Below are positions 25,275 through 34,065 of a stretch of 36,840 nt of DNA, one piece after another. A program made the position numbers and the translations under genes. Below the pieces are notes generated by a model. It was not told the origin of the DNA. It made no database searches and was given only the letters and a program-made list of their open reading frames with translations. Each line of letters starts with the position of its first letter. Within the stretch, counting starts at the first letter, position 1. This DNA comes from Candidatus Omnitrophota bacterium. GTDB lineage: Bacteria; Ratteibacteria; UBA8468; B48-G9; DTJG01. The stretch covers positions 1-36,840 of the forward strand of contig JAMWCC010000011.1 in NCBI GenBank assembly GCA_023818375.1, in the 5' to 3' direction.

Positions 25275-27635
25275 ATGGAAAAAAAGATTGATGGTAGATA
25301 TGATGCGACAAAGATCCAGGTACTTGGAGGAATAGAGGCAGTTAGGAAAAGACCCGCAATGTACATTGGTGATACTTCTGTTTTTGGTTTGCATCATTTG
25401 GTTTATGAGGTTGTTGATAATAGTATTGACGAAGCGATGGCTGGATACTGCACTGAAATTTCTGTTGTGATTCACGTTGATAATAGTGTTTCTGTTTCAG
25501 ATAATGGAAGGGGAATACCTGTTGACATCCATAAGACAGAGAATAAACCTGCTGTTGAAGTTGTCCTTACGATGCTTCATGCAGGTGGTAAATTTGACAA
25601 AAAAGCATACAGGGTATCTGGGGGATTGCATGGTGTTGGGGTTTCGGTTGTTAATGCCCTTTCAGAATGGCTTGAAGTTGAAATAAGAAGAGATGAAAAA
25701 ATATATCATCAAAAATATGAAAGAGGCAAGCCTGTTTCCGAACTTACAGTGGTTGGTAAAACAAAAGAAACTGGAACAACCGTAACTTTTAAACCGGATT
25801 CTGAAATCTTTGAGACCATTGAATTTGATGACAACATTCTTGCCAGTAGACTGAGGGAACTTGCTTTTTTAAACCCACAGGTAACGATAAAATTCGAGGA
25901 TGAAAGAAAATCAAGAAGCGAAATTTTCAAATTTGAAGGTGGCTTGGTTTCTTTTGTAGAGTTTTTAAATAAAAACAAAGTTGCCATCTTTAATCCACCC
26001 AACTATTTTAGGAAAGCAGAAGGGGATATGGAAATTGAGGTTGCTTTTCAATATAATGATGGCTACAATGAAACAATACTTTCATTTGTCAACAATGTAA
26101 ATACAAGAGACGGAGGTACACATCTTACAGGATTCAGAGCTGGCCTAACTAGAAGTATAAATGAGTATGGAAAGAAAAACCAGTTATTAGATTCTAATAC
26201 CACGTTGGGAGGTGAAGATGTTAGAGAAGGTCTTACAGCAGTTATAAGCCTGAAAATTCCTGATCCTCAGTTTGAAGGGCAAACCAAGACTAAGCTTGGT
26301 AATTCCAATGTAAAACCTTTTGTTGAAAGCATTACTTTTGACAAAATTTATACTTTTCTTGAAGAGCATCCTGACGCTGCAAGAGATATTTTAAATAAAG
26401 CCATTACTGCTCTAAAATCAAGAGAGGCAGCAAGGAGAGCAAGGGATTTAACAAGAAAAAAATTGGCTGAGGGTGCAGAACTTCCAGGAAAGCTTGCAGA
26501 TTGTTCTTGTCGTGATCCAAAATTGCGGGAGCTTTTCATTGTTGAGCGAGACACTGCAGGTGGTAGTGCCAAACAAGGACGCGATAGGACATTTCAGGCC
26601 ATTCTACCTTTAAGGGGAAAGATTATAAACACTGAAAAGGCAAGGCTTGATAAGGTACTAAGTAATAATGAAATAAGAATGACAATCAGTGCTATAGGGG
26701 CTGGGTATGGTGAAGATTTTGACATTTCGAAAATTAGGTACAACAAGATTATTATTATGACTGATGCTGATGTTGATGGCGCTCATATTCGAACCCTGCT
26801 TTTAACATTTTTTTTCAGGCAGATGCCAGAATTGATAAAACAAGGTTATTGCTATATAGCGCAGCCGCCCCTATATAAGATAAAAAAAGGAAAAAAAGAA
26901 GCCTATATCGAAAGTGAACAGGAAATGGAGGAAATACTTCTTAACCTTGGAAGTGAAAAATTAGAAGTTAAGGTAGCTTCTTCAGGAAAAATTCTTTCTG
27001 GTATTGAGAATAAAAGATTGGCAAGACTTTCAAAACGCTTTAGCGAATTGAACAAGATGTTAAAAAAGCGGGGAATTGATATCGAAAAATACTTTTCTTT
27101 GGTCGATACAAAATCCGGGGTTCTTCCGAGTTATCTAGTAAAACTAAACGGGAGAGAATACTATTTCTTTACTGACAAGGAACTTTCACAATTCATGGAA
27201 AAAAACCAGCTTAATAATCAGAATCTTTTTGTGGGAAATTATCAATTGATAGAAATATTTGAAAGAAGAGAGTGTGAAAAACTCATTGCTGAGATCAGGA
27301 ATCTGGGTTTGTCAAAAGAATTCTGGAAGGAGACATTTGAGGTTTTACTAGATGGGGATAATGAAAAAGTAGCATTTGAACAGGTATTTGATATTGTTAA
27401 AGAAAACGGAAAAAAAGGTGTTACAATTCAGAGATATAAAGGGCTTGGAGAAATGAATCCAGAACAACTCTGGGAAACTACAATGAATCCTGCAACAAGA
27501 AGATTGTTGAGGGTTTCTCTTGAAGATGCAGCAAAAGCAGAAGAGATATTTACAATTCTCATGGGTGAGCAGGTTGAACCCCGTAAGCAATTCATTCAAG
27601 CCTATGCCCTTGAAGCAAGGAATATTGATATCTAA
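25275..27635 (+). CDS. gyrB: DNA gyrase subunit B
   Basis: ATPase subunit of gyrase, 786 aa, from the ATG at 25275 (GGAGG eight bases upstream; the longer frame is rejected). Seen: GHKL ATPase signatures [55 protein letters not shown]; transducer domain [15 protein letters not shown]; Toprim domain with [16 protein letters not shown] and [19 protein letters not shown]; and C-terminal [20 protein letters not shown]. With GyrA it introduces negative supercoils using ATP. Odd point: the first Toprim motif reads [14 protein letters not shown] where nearly all gyrases have VEGDSAGG, so residues 425 and 427 are altered while catalytic Glu424 and Asp426 remain. gyrA follows nine bases later. Confidence 0.97.
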   Translation: MEKKIDGRYDATKIQVLGGIEAVRKRPAMYIGDTSVFGLHHLVYEVVDNSIDEAMAGYCTEISVVIHVDNSVSVSDNGRGIPVDIHKTENKPAVEVVLTMLHAGGKFDKKAYRVSGGLHGVGVSVVNALSEWLEVEIRRDEKIYHQKYERGKPVSELTVVGKTKETGTTVTFKPDSEIFETIEFDDNILASRLRELAFLNPQVTIKFEDERKSRSEIFKFEGGLVSFVEFLNKNKVAIFNPPNYFRKAEGDMEIEVAFQYNDGYNETILSFVNNVNTRDGGTHLTGFRAGLTRSINEYGKKNQLLDSNTTLGGEDVREGLTAVISLKIPDPQFEGQTKTKLGNSNVKPFVESITFDKIYTFLEEHPDAARDILNKAITALKSREAARRARDLTRKKLAEGAELPGKLADCSCRDPKLRELFIVERDTAGGSAKQGRDRTFQAILPLRGKIINTEKARLDKVLSNNEIRMTISAIGAGYGEDFDISKIRYNKIIIMTDADVDGAHIRTLLLTFFFRQMPELIKQGYCYIAQPPLYKIKKGKKEAYIESEQEMEEILLNLGSEKLEVKVASSGKILSGIENKRLARLSKRFSELNKMLKKRGIDIEKYFSLVDTKSGVLPSYLVKLNGREYYFFTDKELSQFMEKNQLNNQNLFVGNYQLIEIFERRECEKLIAEIRNLGLSKEFWKETFEVLLDGDNEKVAFEQVFDIVKENGKKGVTIQRYKGLGEMNPEQLWETTMNPATRRLLRVSLEDAAKAEEIFTILMGEQVEPRKQFIQAYALEARNIDI

Positions 27636-27644
27636 GGAGGAATC

Positions 27645-30104
27645 GTGGAAGTAAAAGACAAAAAGGAACAACCAAAAGAAAAAATAACAACCATTGGAAT
27701 AGATGTTGAAATGAAAAATTCTTACCTTGATTACGCTATGAGCGTAATAATTGGTAGGGCTTTGCCTGACGTAAGAGATGGGTTGAAACCTGTTCATAGA
27801 AGAATACTTTATGCGATGATGGAACTAGGTTTAGAGCCCGGCAGACCTTATAAAAAAAGTGCTCGTATCGTTGGGGAGGTAATGGGTAAATATCATCCAC
27901 ATGGAGATTCGCCAATTTATGAATCAGTGGCAAGAATGGCACAAGATTTTACTCTAAGATACCCTCTTGTTGATGGTCAAGGTAATTTTGGCTCCATTGA
28001 CGGAGATCCTCCTGCAGCCATGCGTTATACTGAAGCAAGGTTAAGACCACTTGCTATGGAAATGCTTTCTGATATTGAAAAAGACACAGTTGAATTTATG
28101 CCAAATTTTGATGAATCTCTTGTGGAACCAGTGGTCTTACCAAGCAAGGTTCCTAACCTTTTAATAAATGGTTCTTCAGGTATCGCGGTTGGTATGGCTA
28201 CAAATATTCCACCTCATAATCTTGGTGAAGTTTGCGATGCTTTGATTATGTTGATAAAAAAACCGGATTGTACCACAGAGGATATTATGAAATTCATTTC
28301 TGGACCTGACTTTCCAACTGGTGGGATAATATGCGGAACACAAGGAATTGTTGAAGCATATAGCAGTGGAAAGGGAATTATTACAATAAGGGGAAAGATC
28401 GAAATAGAAGAGGCTAAGAACCATGACAATATTATTATAACTGAAATACCATACGAAGTTAATAAAGCAACACTGGTTGAAAATATTGCTAAGCTTGTTG
28501 AAGAAAAAAAGATAGGCGGCGTTAGTCATGTTCGTGATGAATCTAGTAAAGAGGGTATAAGAATTGTATTGGAAGTAAGAAAAGGTGAAAATACAGATAT
28601 AATCATTAATCAGCTTTATTCGAATACCCAGCTTCAGACAACCTACGGAATAATAAATCTCGCTCTTGTAAACAGACAGCCTAAGCTTCTCACTCTGAAG
28701 GAAATGCTTGAGTTATTTCTTGAACACAGAAGGAATATTGTTATAAGAAGAACTCGGTTTGATTTAAAAAAGGCTGAAGAGCGGCATCATATCTTGCTTG
28801 GGTTGAAAATCGCTGTTGACAACATAGATAAGGTAATTGCTTTAATAAAAAATTCTGGTAGTGTTGAAGAGGCTCGAGATAAGCTTATGAAACAATTTAA
28901 TCTCAGTCAGAAGCAGGCGGATGCAATTTTAGCTTTGCCCCTTGGAAAACTTACACGACTTGAAAGAAATAAAATAGAAGAAGAGTTAAAGGATCTCAGC
29001 AAAAAGATAGAAGAACTAAAGGCAATTCTGGCCAGTAGAGAAAAGGTGGATGCCATAATTGAAACTGAACTAAAGGTTTTGAAAAATAAATATGGTGATG
29101 AAAGAAGAACAGAAATAGGTTCACCAATAGAAGAACTGAGTGATGAAGATCTTATTATACCTGAAGATATAGTCGTAACAGTGTCAGCACGTGGCTACGT
29201 TAAGAGACTTCCGCTTGAAACCTATAGAAGACAGCGACGCGGAGGAAAAGGAATTTTAGGAGCAGGAACAAAGGAAGATGATTTTGTTAAGCATGTTTTT
29301 GTTTGTTCAACTATTGATCAGTTGCTGATATTTACGGAAAATGGAAGGGTACACTGGTTAAAGGGGTATTTGATACCAGAGGCAAGTCGGGTTGCAAGAG
29401 GCAAACCTCTTGTTAATCTTTTAAGAATCCAGAACGATGAAAAAATTGCTGCAGTGATACCTGTTTCTAGTTTTTCTTCGGGACAATTTGTTCTTATGCT
29501 AACAAAAAATGGTGTAGTTAAGAAAACTCCATTACAGGCGTATAGCAAACCAAGACAAGGTGGAATTATAGGGATTTCCCTCAAGGATAACGACAGATTA
29601 ATCGATGTTAAACTTACTGATGGGAGCAAGGATATAATGCTCTTTACAAAGCATGGTTTTTGTATCAGATTTAGTGAACAAGAGGTAAAACCTATTGGAA
29701 GAACTGGTATGGGGGTTATTGGGATAAGGTTTAAAAATCCTAAGGATGAAGTTGCCTGCGGACAGGTATTTACTTCTGAAAATCCCACAGAAGAAATTTT
29801 GACAGTTTCAGCAAATGGTTATGGAAAGAGGACACTTGTGAAATATTACAGGAAACAGAAAAGGGGAGGTAAAGGTGTTATTGATATGAAGGTGAATGAC
29901 AAGACCGGCTATGTTGTGAAAACCAAGATGGTGAAAGAGGATGACGAAATTATTGTTATGACCATGGGTGGAATGACAATAAGGTTGCCTGTAAACGAAA
30001 TCAGAAAAGTTGGTCGCAGTACGCTCGGTGTTAAACTCATCAATCTTAATGAAGGGGATCGTATTGCAGATGTCGCGATCGTCCGAGAGACTGAAGAAAT
30101 TTGA
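27645..30104 (+). CDS. gyrA: DNA gyrase subunit A
   Basis: DNA-cleaving subunit of gyrase, 819 aa, GTG start with AAGGAGG five bases upstream. Seen: [20 protein letters not shown] at the N-terminus; the quinolone-pocket region [27 protein letters not shown] with the catalytic tyrosine; a coiled-coil/gate region; and a C-terminal beta-pinwheel with the GyrA box [13 protein letters not shown] near residue 525, which marks gyrase rather than topoisomerase IV, plus further blade repeats ([13 protein letters not shown]). In E. coli numbering the pocket has Ser83 retained and Glu instead of Asp at 87. Its last 35 bases overlap the archease gene. Confidence 0.97.
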   Translation: MEVKDKKEQPKEKITTIGIDVEMKNSYLDYAMSVIIGRALPDVRDGLKPVHRRILYAMMELGLEPGRPYKKSARIVGEVMGKYHPHGDSPIYESVARMAQDFTLRYPLVDGQGNFGSIDGDPPAAMRYTEARLRPLAMEMLSDIEKDTVEFMPNFDESLVEPVVLPSKVPNLLINGSSGIAVGMATNIPPHNLGEVCDALIMLIKKPDCTTEDIMKFISGPDFPTGGIICGTQGIVEAYSSGKGIITIRGKIEIEEAKNHDNIIITEIPYEVNKATLVENIAKLVEEKKIGGVSHVRDESSKEGIRIVLEVRKGENTDIIINQLYSNTQLQTTYGIINLALVNRQPKLLTLKEMLELFLEHRRNIVIRRTRFDLKKAEERHHILLGLKIAVDNIDKVIALIKNSGSVEEARDKLMKQFNLSQKQADAILALPLGKLTRLERNKIEEELKDLSKKIEELKAILASREKVDAIIETELKVLKNKYGDERRTEIGSPIEELSDEDLIIPEDIVVTVSARGYVKRLPLETYRRQRRGGKGILGAGTKEDDFVKHVFVCSTIDQLLIFTENGRVHWLKGYLIPEASRVARGKPLVNLLRIQNDEKIAAVIPVSSFSSGQFVLMLTKNGVVKKTPLQAYSKPRQGGIIGISLKDNDRLIDVKLTDGSKDIMLFTKHGFCIRFSEQEVKPIGRTGMGVIGIRFKNPKDEVACGQVFTSENPTEEILTVSANGYGKRTLVKYYRKQKRGGKGVIDMKVNDKTGYVVKTKMVKEDDEIIVMTMGGMTIRLPVNEIRKVGRSTLGVKLINLNEGDRIADVAIVRETEEI

Positions 30105-30507
30105 ATATATTGACCATCCTGCTGATATTGCTTTTAGGGTCTATGGAAGGACATTGGTATCACTTTTTAAAAATGCAGCACAGGCAATCTATGACATCCT
30201 AAAACCACATAAAAGTTCCTGTAAACGCGTGTACATTAAAAAAGATCAGATTTCCTCAGATTCATTGGATGGGCTTCTCGTTCTTTTTTTAAATGAAATA
30301 CTTTATCTTGCCCTCGAGAAACATTTGATTTTTACTAAGATTTTGATTAAAATAAGTTGGTCTCGCATACCAAATATACTCAAATACGAGATGATAGGCC
30401 ATAAAATTGACGATGTGGCAAGAGAAATAAAAGCAGTTACGTATCACAATCTGAAAATTAGAAGGATAAGCAATTACTATCAGGCCGATATTATCGTTGA
30501 CATTTGA
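30070..30507 (+). CDS. archease (RtcB ligase activator family)
   Basis: Archease-family protein, 145 aa from the ATG at 30070; a TTG at 30064 fits the GGGG-type Shine-Dalgarno better and is an alternative. Seen: [20 protein letters not shown] and [13 protein letters not shown] at the N-terminus, [13 protein letters not shown] in the middle, [12 protein letters not shown] and the closing ADIIVDI: the full archease pattern with its metal-binding aspartates. Archease speeds the guanylylation and turnover of the RNA ligase RtcB in tRNA splicing or RNA repair. No rtcB lies in the window. It overlaps the gyrA 3' end by 35 bases, so it is translated from the gyrase transcript. Confidence 0.92.
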   Translation: MSRSSERLKKFEYIDHPADIAFRVYGRTLVSLFKNAAQAIYDILKPHKSSCKRVYIKKDQISSDSLDGLLVLFLNEILYLALEKHLIFTKILIKISWSRIPNILKYEMIGHKIDDVAREIKAVTYHNLKIRRISNYYQADIIVDI

Positions 30508-30518
30508 AAGGGGGCATT

Positions 30519-30905
30519 GTGAATCAGAAAGAATTAAAGATCTTTAAAAATGCGCTTCTGAAAGAGAAAGAAAGAATACTCAAAAGTATTACTCAACTAG
30601 AACAAAACACCCAACAGAGTTCACGAGGAAATATTTCCGAGGGCGCAGGGGTTCCGACTCATATCGCAGATTTTGGTACAGATGCTTTTGAAAAAGATCT
30701 TGATCTTAATTTGACCTCTTCAGAGCTTGAACTTTTGCAGAAAATTGAGGAATCTTTGAAAAAAATTGATGAAAAAAAATACGGCATATGTGATTCCTGT
30801 AAAAAACCTATTCCAAAGGCGAGACTTCGCGCAGTTCCCTATGCCAAATTCTGTATTAAATGCCAGAGGGTTCAAGAAAAGGAAGAAGGTAGACAACAAG
30901 GATAA
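30519..30905 (+). CDS. DksA/TraR-family zinc-finger protein
   Basis: 128 aa from a GTG at 30519 with AAGGGGG five bases upstream; a TTG at 30504 is less likely. Seen: an N-terminal coiled-coil helix pair (LKIFKNALLKEKERILKSIT, then ELELLQKIEESLKKIDEKKY) with an acidic segment DFGTDAFEKDLD at the tip, and a C4 zinc finger CDSCKKPIPKARLRAVPYA followed by CIKC. This is the DksA layout: the coiled coil enters the RNA polymerase secondary channel and modulates initiation, often with ppGpp. Without tests it is a general DksA/TraR-type protein (also seen as YbiI/YocK types). Its tail overlaps the lspA frame. Confidence 0.9.
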   Translation: MNQKELKIFKNALLKEKERILKSITQLEQNTQQSSRGNISEGAGVPTHIADFGTDAFEKDLDLNLTSSELELLQKIEESLKKIDEKKYGICDSCKKPIPKARLRAVPYAKFCIKCQRVQEKEEGRQQG

Positions 30906-31368
30906 AAAGATTGTTTTTTTTTATGTTGGATTTTCAATTGCTTTTATTCTGGATAGAGCAAGCAAACAAATAATTTTGTCAGTAATTCCTGAGAATTCGC
31001 ATATTGAAATTTTTAGATTTTTTCGGATTACAAATATTAGAAACTCCGGAATATGTTTTGGCCTTTTTGATAATCCAATTTACCTACCGATATTTATCTT
31101 TACATCCCTCATTGCAATAGGGTTTATCATCTCATACGTTTATAAAAAAAGATCAGAACTACCATTACTTTCACTTTTTAGTTTTGGTATTATTGCCGGT
31201 GGTGTGCTTGGTAATTTAATTGATAGAATCATATTTTATGGGGTTATTGATTTTATAGACTTTCGGATTTGGCCTGTTTTTAATCTTGCGGACTCTTTTA
31301 TTGTCCTTGGGGTTTTAACCCTTGTTATGATTTACTGGAGACAAAAAGATGCATCCTGTATGTTTTAA
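30841..31368 (+). CDS. lspA: lipoprotein signal peptidase (signal peptidase II)
   Basis: Aspartyl membrane protease that cleaves the signal peptide of lipidated prolipoproteins. Seen: first helix with FILDRASKQIIL, then NIRNSGICFGLFDNP (the N-x-G-x-x-F/A-G motif), two helices, AGGVLGNLIDRI with the first catalytic aspartate, DFIDFRIWPVFNLADSFI with the second, and a final helix. 175 aa from the first in-frame ATG (30841), which has no Shine-Dalgarno and gives a 23-residue basic leader overlapping the DksA-like gene. An ATT at 30910 has AAGGA seven bases upstream and would give a normal short N-terminus (152 aa). The start is therefore uncertain; the function is not. Confidence 0.93.
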   Translation: MPNSVLNARGFKKRKKVDNKDKKIVFFYVGFSIAFILDRASKQIILSVIPENSHIEIFRFFRITNIRNSGICFGLFDNPIYLPIFIFTSLIAIGFIISYVYKKRSELPLLSLFSFGIIAGGVLGNLIDRIIFYGVIDFIDFRIWPVFNLADSFIVLGVLTLVMIYWRQKDASCMF

Positions 31369-32086
31369 GATCGGCAATTTTGTTGTCTACTGGTACGGAG
31401 TTTTTGTTGCTATGGGAGTTATTTTAACTGCTTTTTTGTTTCAACGCGAGGCGAGAAAGAACGGTTATTCTGATGAGGTCTCGGGTAAAATTATATTTTA
31501 TACTGTGCTGGCAGGTATCATTGGTGCCAGAATTGCTCATGTCTTTTCGTATTCCCATTACTATATTCGCAATCCCTTGGAAATTATAATGATTCGCAAC
31601 GGAGGACTTGCAATCCAGGGCGGGATATTATTCGGGATGATTGGATTGATATTGGCTGCAAGAAAATTTGGCACAGATGTTATGAAAGTTTTAGATATGG
31701 TTGCAAAATACCTACCCCTTGGGCAGGCAATTGGAAGAATTGGTTGTTTTTTCCATGGTTGTTGTTATGGAAGACCTTCTGAAAAATGGTTTGCAATCAA
31801 ATTTCCATTTTTGGAAAAGTCGGTTTACCCTACGCAGATCTATTACTTTATTGGGGATATTATCATCTTTTCCATTCTTTATTTTTTTGCCAAAGATAAG
31901 CAAAATGATGGAGAAATTACTGGTTGGTACTTTATTTTTATTGGCGCCTTCAGATACTGGATTGACCAATACAGGGGTGATTTGATACCCGGAACATTGG
32001 GGTTCTATCCTACCCAAATTTACGCAATATTATTTTTTCTTATAGGCGCACTTTGGATTTTTAGAATATCCCTGGTTAAAAAATAA
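31349..32086 (+). CDS. lgt: prolipoprotein diacylglyceryl transferase
   Basis: Inner-membrane enzyme, 245 aa, that moves diacylglycerol from phosphatidylglycerol to the lipobox cysteine, the step before LspA. Seen: N-terminal FKIGNFVVYWYGVFVAMGV, a helix with GIIGARIAHVF, NGGLAIQGGILFG, the Lgt signature GQAIGRIGCFFHGCCYGRPS, YPTQIYYFIGD, and a C-terminal RYWIDQYRGD. About seven hydrophobic helices. GGAG precedes the ATG by seven bases. It overlaps lspA by 20 bases, pairing two consecutive steps of lipoprotein maturation. It ends tail-to-tail with the opposite-strand transporter gene, overlapping it by 11 bases. Confidence 0.95.
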   Translation: MHPVCFKIGNFVVYWYGVFVAMGVILTAFLFQREARKNGYSDEVSGKIIFYTVLAGIIGARIAHVFSYSHYYIRNPLEIIMIRNGGLAIQGGILFGMIGLILAARKFGTDVMKVLDMVAKYLPLGQAIGRIGCFFHGCCYGRPSEKWFAIKFPFLEKSVYPTQIYYFIGDIIIFSILYFFAKDKQNDGEITGWYFIFIGAFRYWIDQYRGDLIPGTLGFYPTQIYAILFFLIGALWIFRISLVKK

Positions 32087-34055
32087 TCTGATATATTGTC
32101 TTTGCAATCAAGGCAATGGCTATTGAAACCATTCCTATTAGTCCAACTCCGCAGCTGTATCCTGCAAGGATTATTGGTGTATACCTTCTCCATGTCTCTG
32201 CACCAAATTTCTTGGCAAAATAAAATCTTCCCAACATTGCACCAAAGAAAAGAGGGATTGTTGAATGGGGCCATGCAGCAACCCCACCAATGAGTCCATA
32301 GAAGAAGGCAACAGGCATCTTGAGAAGGGTAAGAATCACATTCAGAACTATTGCGCCAGCAGCGAAAGATATAAAATAGAAAGGTTTAATTGCTTTGATC
32401 ATATAGCTGGTTCCTGATTCTCCAAGTGTACTGCTAATCCATAGGCTTTGTGTTATTGCGTTAAGTGGCCACATTTTTTGAACATAAGGATACGTCGCTG
32501 ATGGAATGGGCGATAGATGCCATATAATTGACCAGAAAAGAAAACTGCAAAAAAGCATTATTACTAGGGCCGTAAATTCTGCTTTATAATAGCTTGTAAA
32601 TTTCGTTCTTGTCAGTTCAAGTTGTTTGAATGCCTGAGCCATTCCGCCGACGTCAAAATAGGGTATTGGAGAAAACCATATTGCTGCTCCTTTGTATCCG
32701 CTGAAAATGAAGCTTGCTTCTCGTACAAGGGGAAATGAAACTCCAGTGTGAACACCAGTAATTCCAAACATTCTTGCAGATGTGTAACTCAGAAATGGTG
32801 TCAGAATGAATCCAAAAAGAATGAAAATAAAAACAGGAAATTCAGGGACAAGAATATGGGTTAAGATTATAAAGCAAATTGTCGCTAATATCCACAATCC
32901 CAGGGCAACAGAGATTGGATAATCCCCCCTACCCTTTGGCAATTCTTCTTTTTTAGTTGTTTGTACCGTTTTCCTTCTTGCGGCAATCATTTTCCAAATC
33001 CCAAGCAGCCCTACACATATTCCACCACCGATAATCGCATTTATCCAAAAATCCATATTAACAGAGATTGAGGTTGGTACCACACTCATTCCTGGCTGCC
33101 AATTTTTAATAATTTTCGCTTGATACAAAATGGGATTGGCAACACATTGAGCTAGTATGGATGAAGTTAAAGATCCAACAACAACCCAGAATGGCAGGAC
33201 AAATCCGGTAAGTATTGTTCCGAGGTCTGTTAAAAACCCAAACATTGCTGCTGGTGCTTTCGCGCCTATCTGTGCTGTAAAATCAACCCATGGTATTGGT
33301 ATTAGTTGAAACGGTTTTGACATCAACAATCCAGTAACGGTCGGTATCACAACATAGAATGCTCCGAAAATTATGCCAATCATGGCGCTTATGCTAAAAA
33401 TTCTCCATCTCCAGCTTTCCGTTTTTCCAGAAACCTCAGCAAGTGCAGTTGCGCCTTCTGAAGCAACCGGTGCCATTGGAAATGCAAGTTTTTCTCTGTC
33501 ACTGGTGATTCTGAACATAACATAGCCCAGCGTAAATTGTGTAATCCTTATTAAGAAAGCAAAGACCACAATAATAATAATGGGTTTTATCCAGTCATGA
33601 TGGAAGAAAGTTCTTTTTAAGATTGCTTCTGAATTCGCAGGTGGGACTACCCATGAGGGTATTTTATCGGTTATGCCAAATGAATGCGCATAGTGTGATT
33701 GAACAAAATACTGTCTCCATATCAACTCACCAAAGGCGCCACCGTGTATTGTAAGGCCAGCGGTTCCCAGTATTGTACCACCACCAGCAACAGCGCCAGC
33801 GAGAATGTAAAGTATGTAAACTTCTTGTTTTTTAAGTGGAACAAATGAGCGTTTGGCAATTTCAACAAGAAGTATTACAGTTACCCATTGGGCAGCCCCG
33901 CCCAATCCGCTGCCTGTGATTAATCCTAAATAGATTGCACCTGGAAGCATTATAAAACCAATGAAGATTGCTGCTATAACAGCCTTAATTCCAAATCCCT
34001 CCTGGAATTCTTCCAAAACCTCAGGTTTTAAATCGGGTATGTCTTTTTCTTTCAT
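32076..34055 (-). CDS. OPT-superfamily-like polytopic transporter
   Basis: Large integral membrane protein, 659 aa, from the ATG at 34055 (AAAGGGG upstream). Seen: about 14-16 hydrophobic segments, an N-terminal cytoplasmic acidic stretch, glycine-rich helices (LGLITGSGLGGAAQWVTVIL, AGAVAGGGTILGTAGLT), a SDREKLAFPMAPVASEGATA loop and the RMFGITGVHTGVSFPLVREA stretch. The P-M-A-P/S-x-G-A-T loop and glycine helices resemble oligopeptide transporter (OPT) superfamily and DUF6784/6785-type proteins. The cargo is not known. It starts 10 bases after the FtsX-like gene, so the two are co-transcribed and may act in one envelope process. Confidence 0.72.
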   Translation of the reverse strand: MKEKDIPDLKPEVLEEFQEGFGIKAVIAAIFIGFIMLPGAIYLGLITGSGLGGAAQWVTVILLVEIAKRSFVPLKKQEVYILYILAGAVAGGGTILGTAGLTIHGGAFGELIWRQYFVQSHYAHSFGITDKIPSWVVPPANSEAILKRTFFHHDWIKPIIIIVVFAFLIRITQFTLGYVMFRITSDREKLAFPMAPVASEGATALAEVSGKTESWRWRIFSISAMIGIIFGAFYVVIPTVTGLLMSKPFQLIPIPWVDFTAQIGAKAPAAMFGFLTDLGTILTGFVLPFWVVVGSLTSSILAQCVANPILYQAKIIKNWQPGMSVVPTSISVNMDFWINAIIGGGICVGLLGIWKMIAARRKTVQTTKKEELPKGRGDYPISVALGLWILATICFIILTHILVPEFPVFIFILFGFILTPFLSYTSARMFGITGVHTGVSFPLVREASFIFSGYKGAAIWFSPIPYFDVGGMAQAFKQLELTRTKFTSYYKAEFTALVIMLFCSFLFWSIIWHLSPIPSATYPYVQKMWPLNAITQSLWISSTLGESGTSYMIKAIKPFYFISFAAGAIVLNVILTLLKMPVAFFYGLIGGVAAWPHSTIPLFFGAMLGRFYFAKKFGAETWRRYTPIILAGYSCGVGLIGMVSIAIALIAKTIYQIIF

Positions 34056-34065
34056 TTTTTCCCCT

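Noticed and set aside
28176-28529. Long antisense frames inside gyrA, gyrB and glyS
   Set aside because: No Shine-Dalgarno, no recognisable protein features and full overlap with strongly conserved genes; they are shadow frames.
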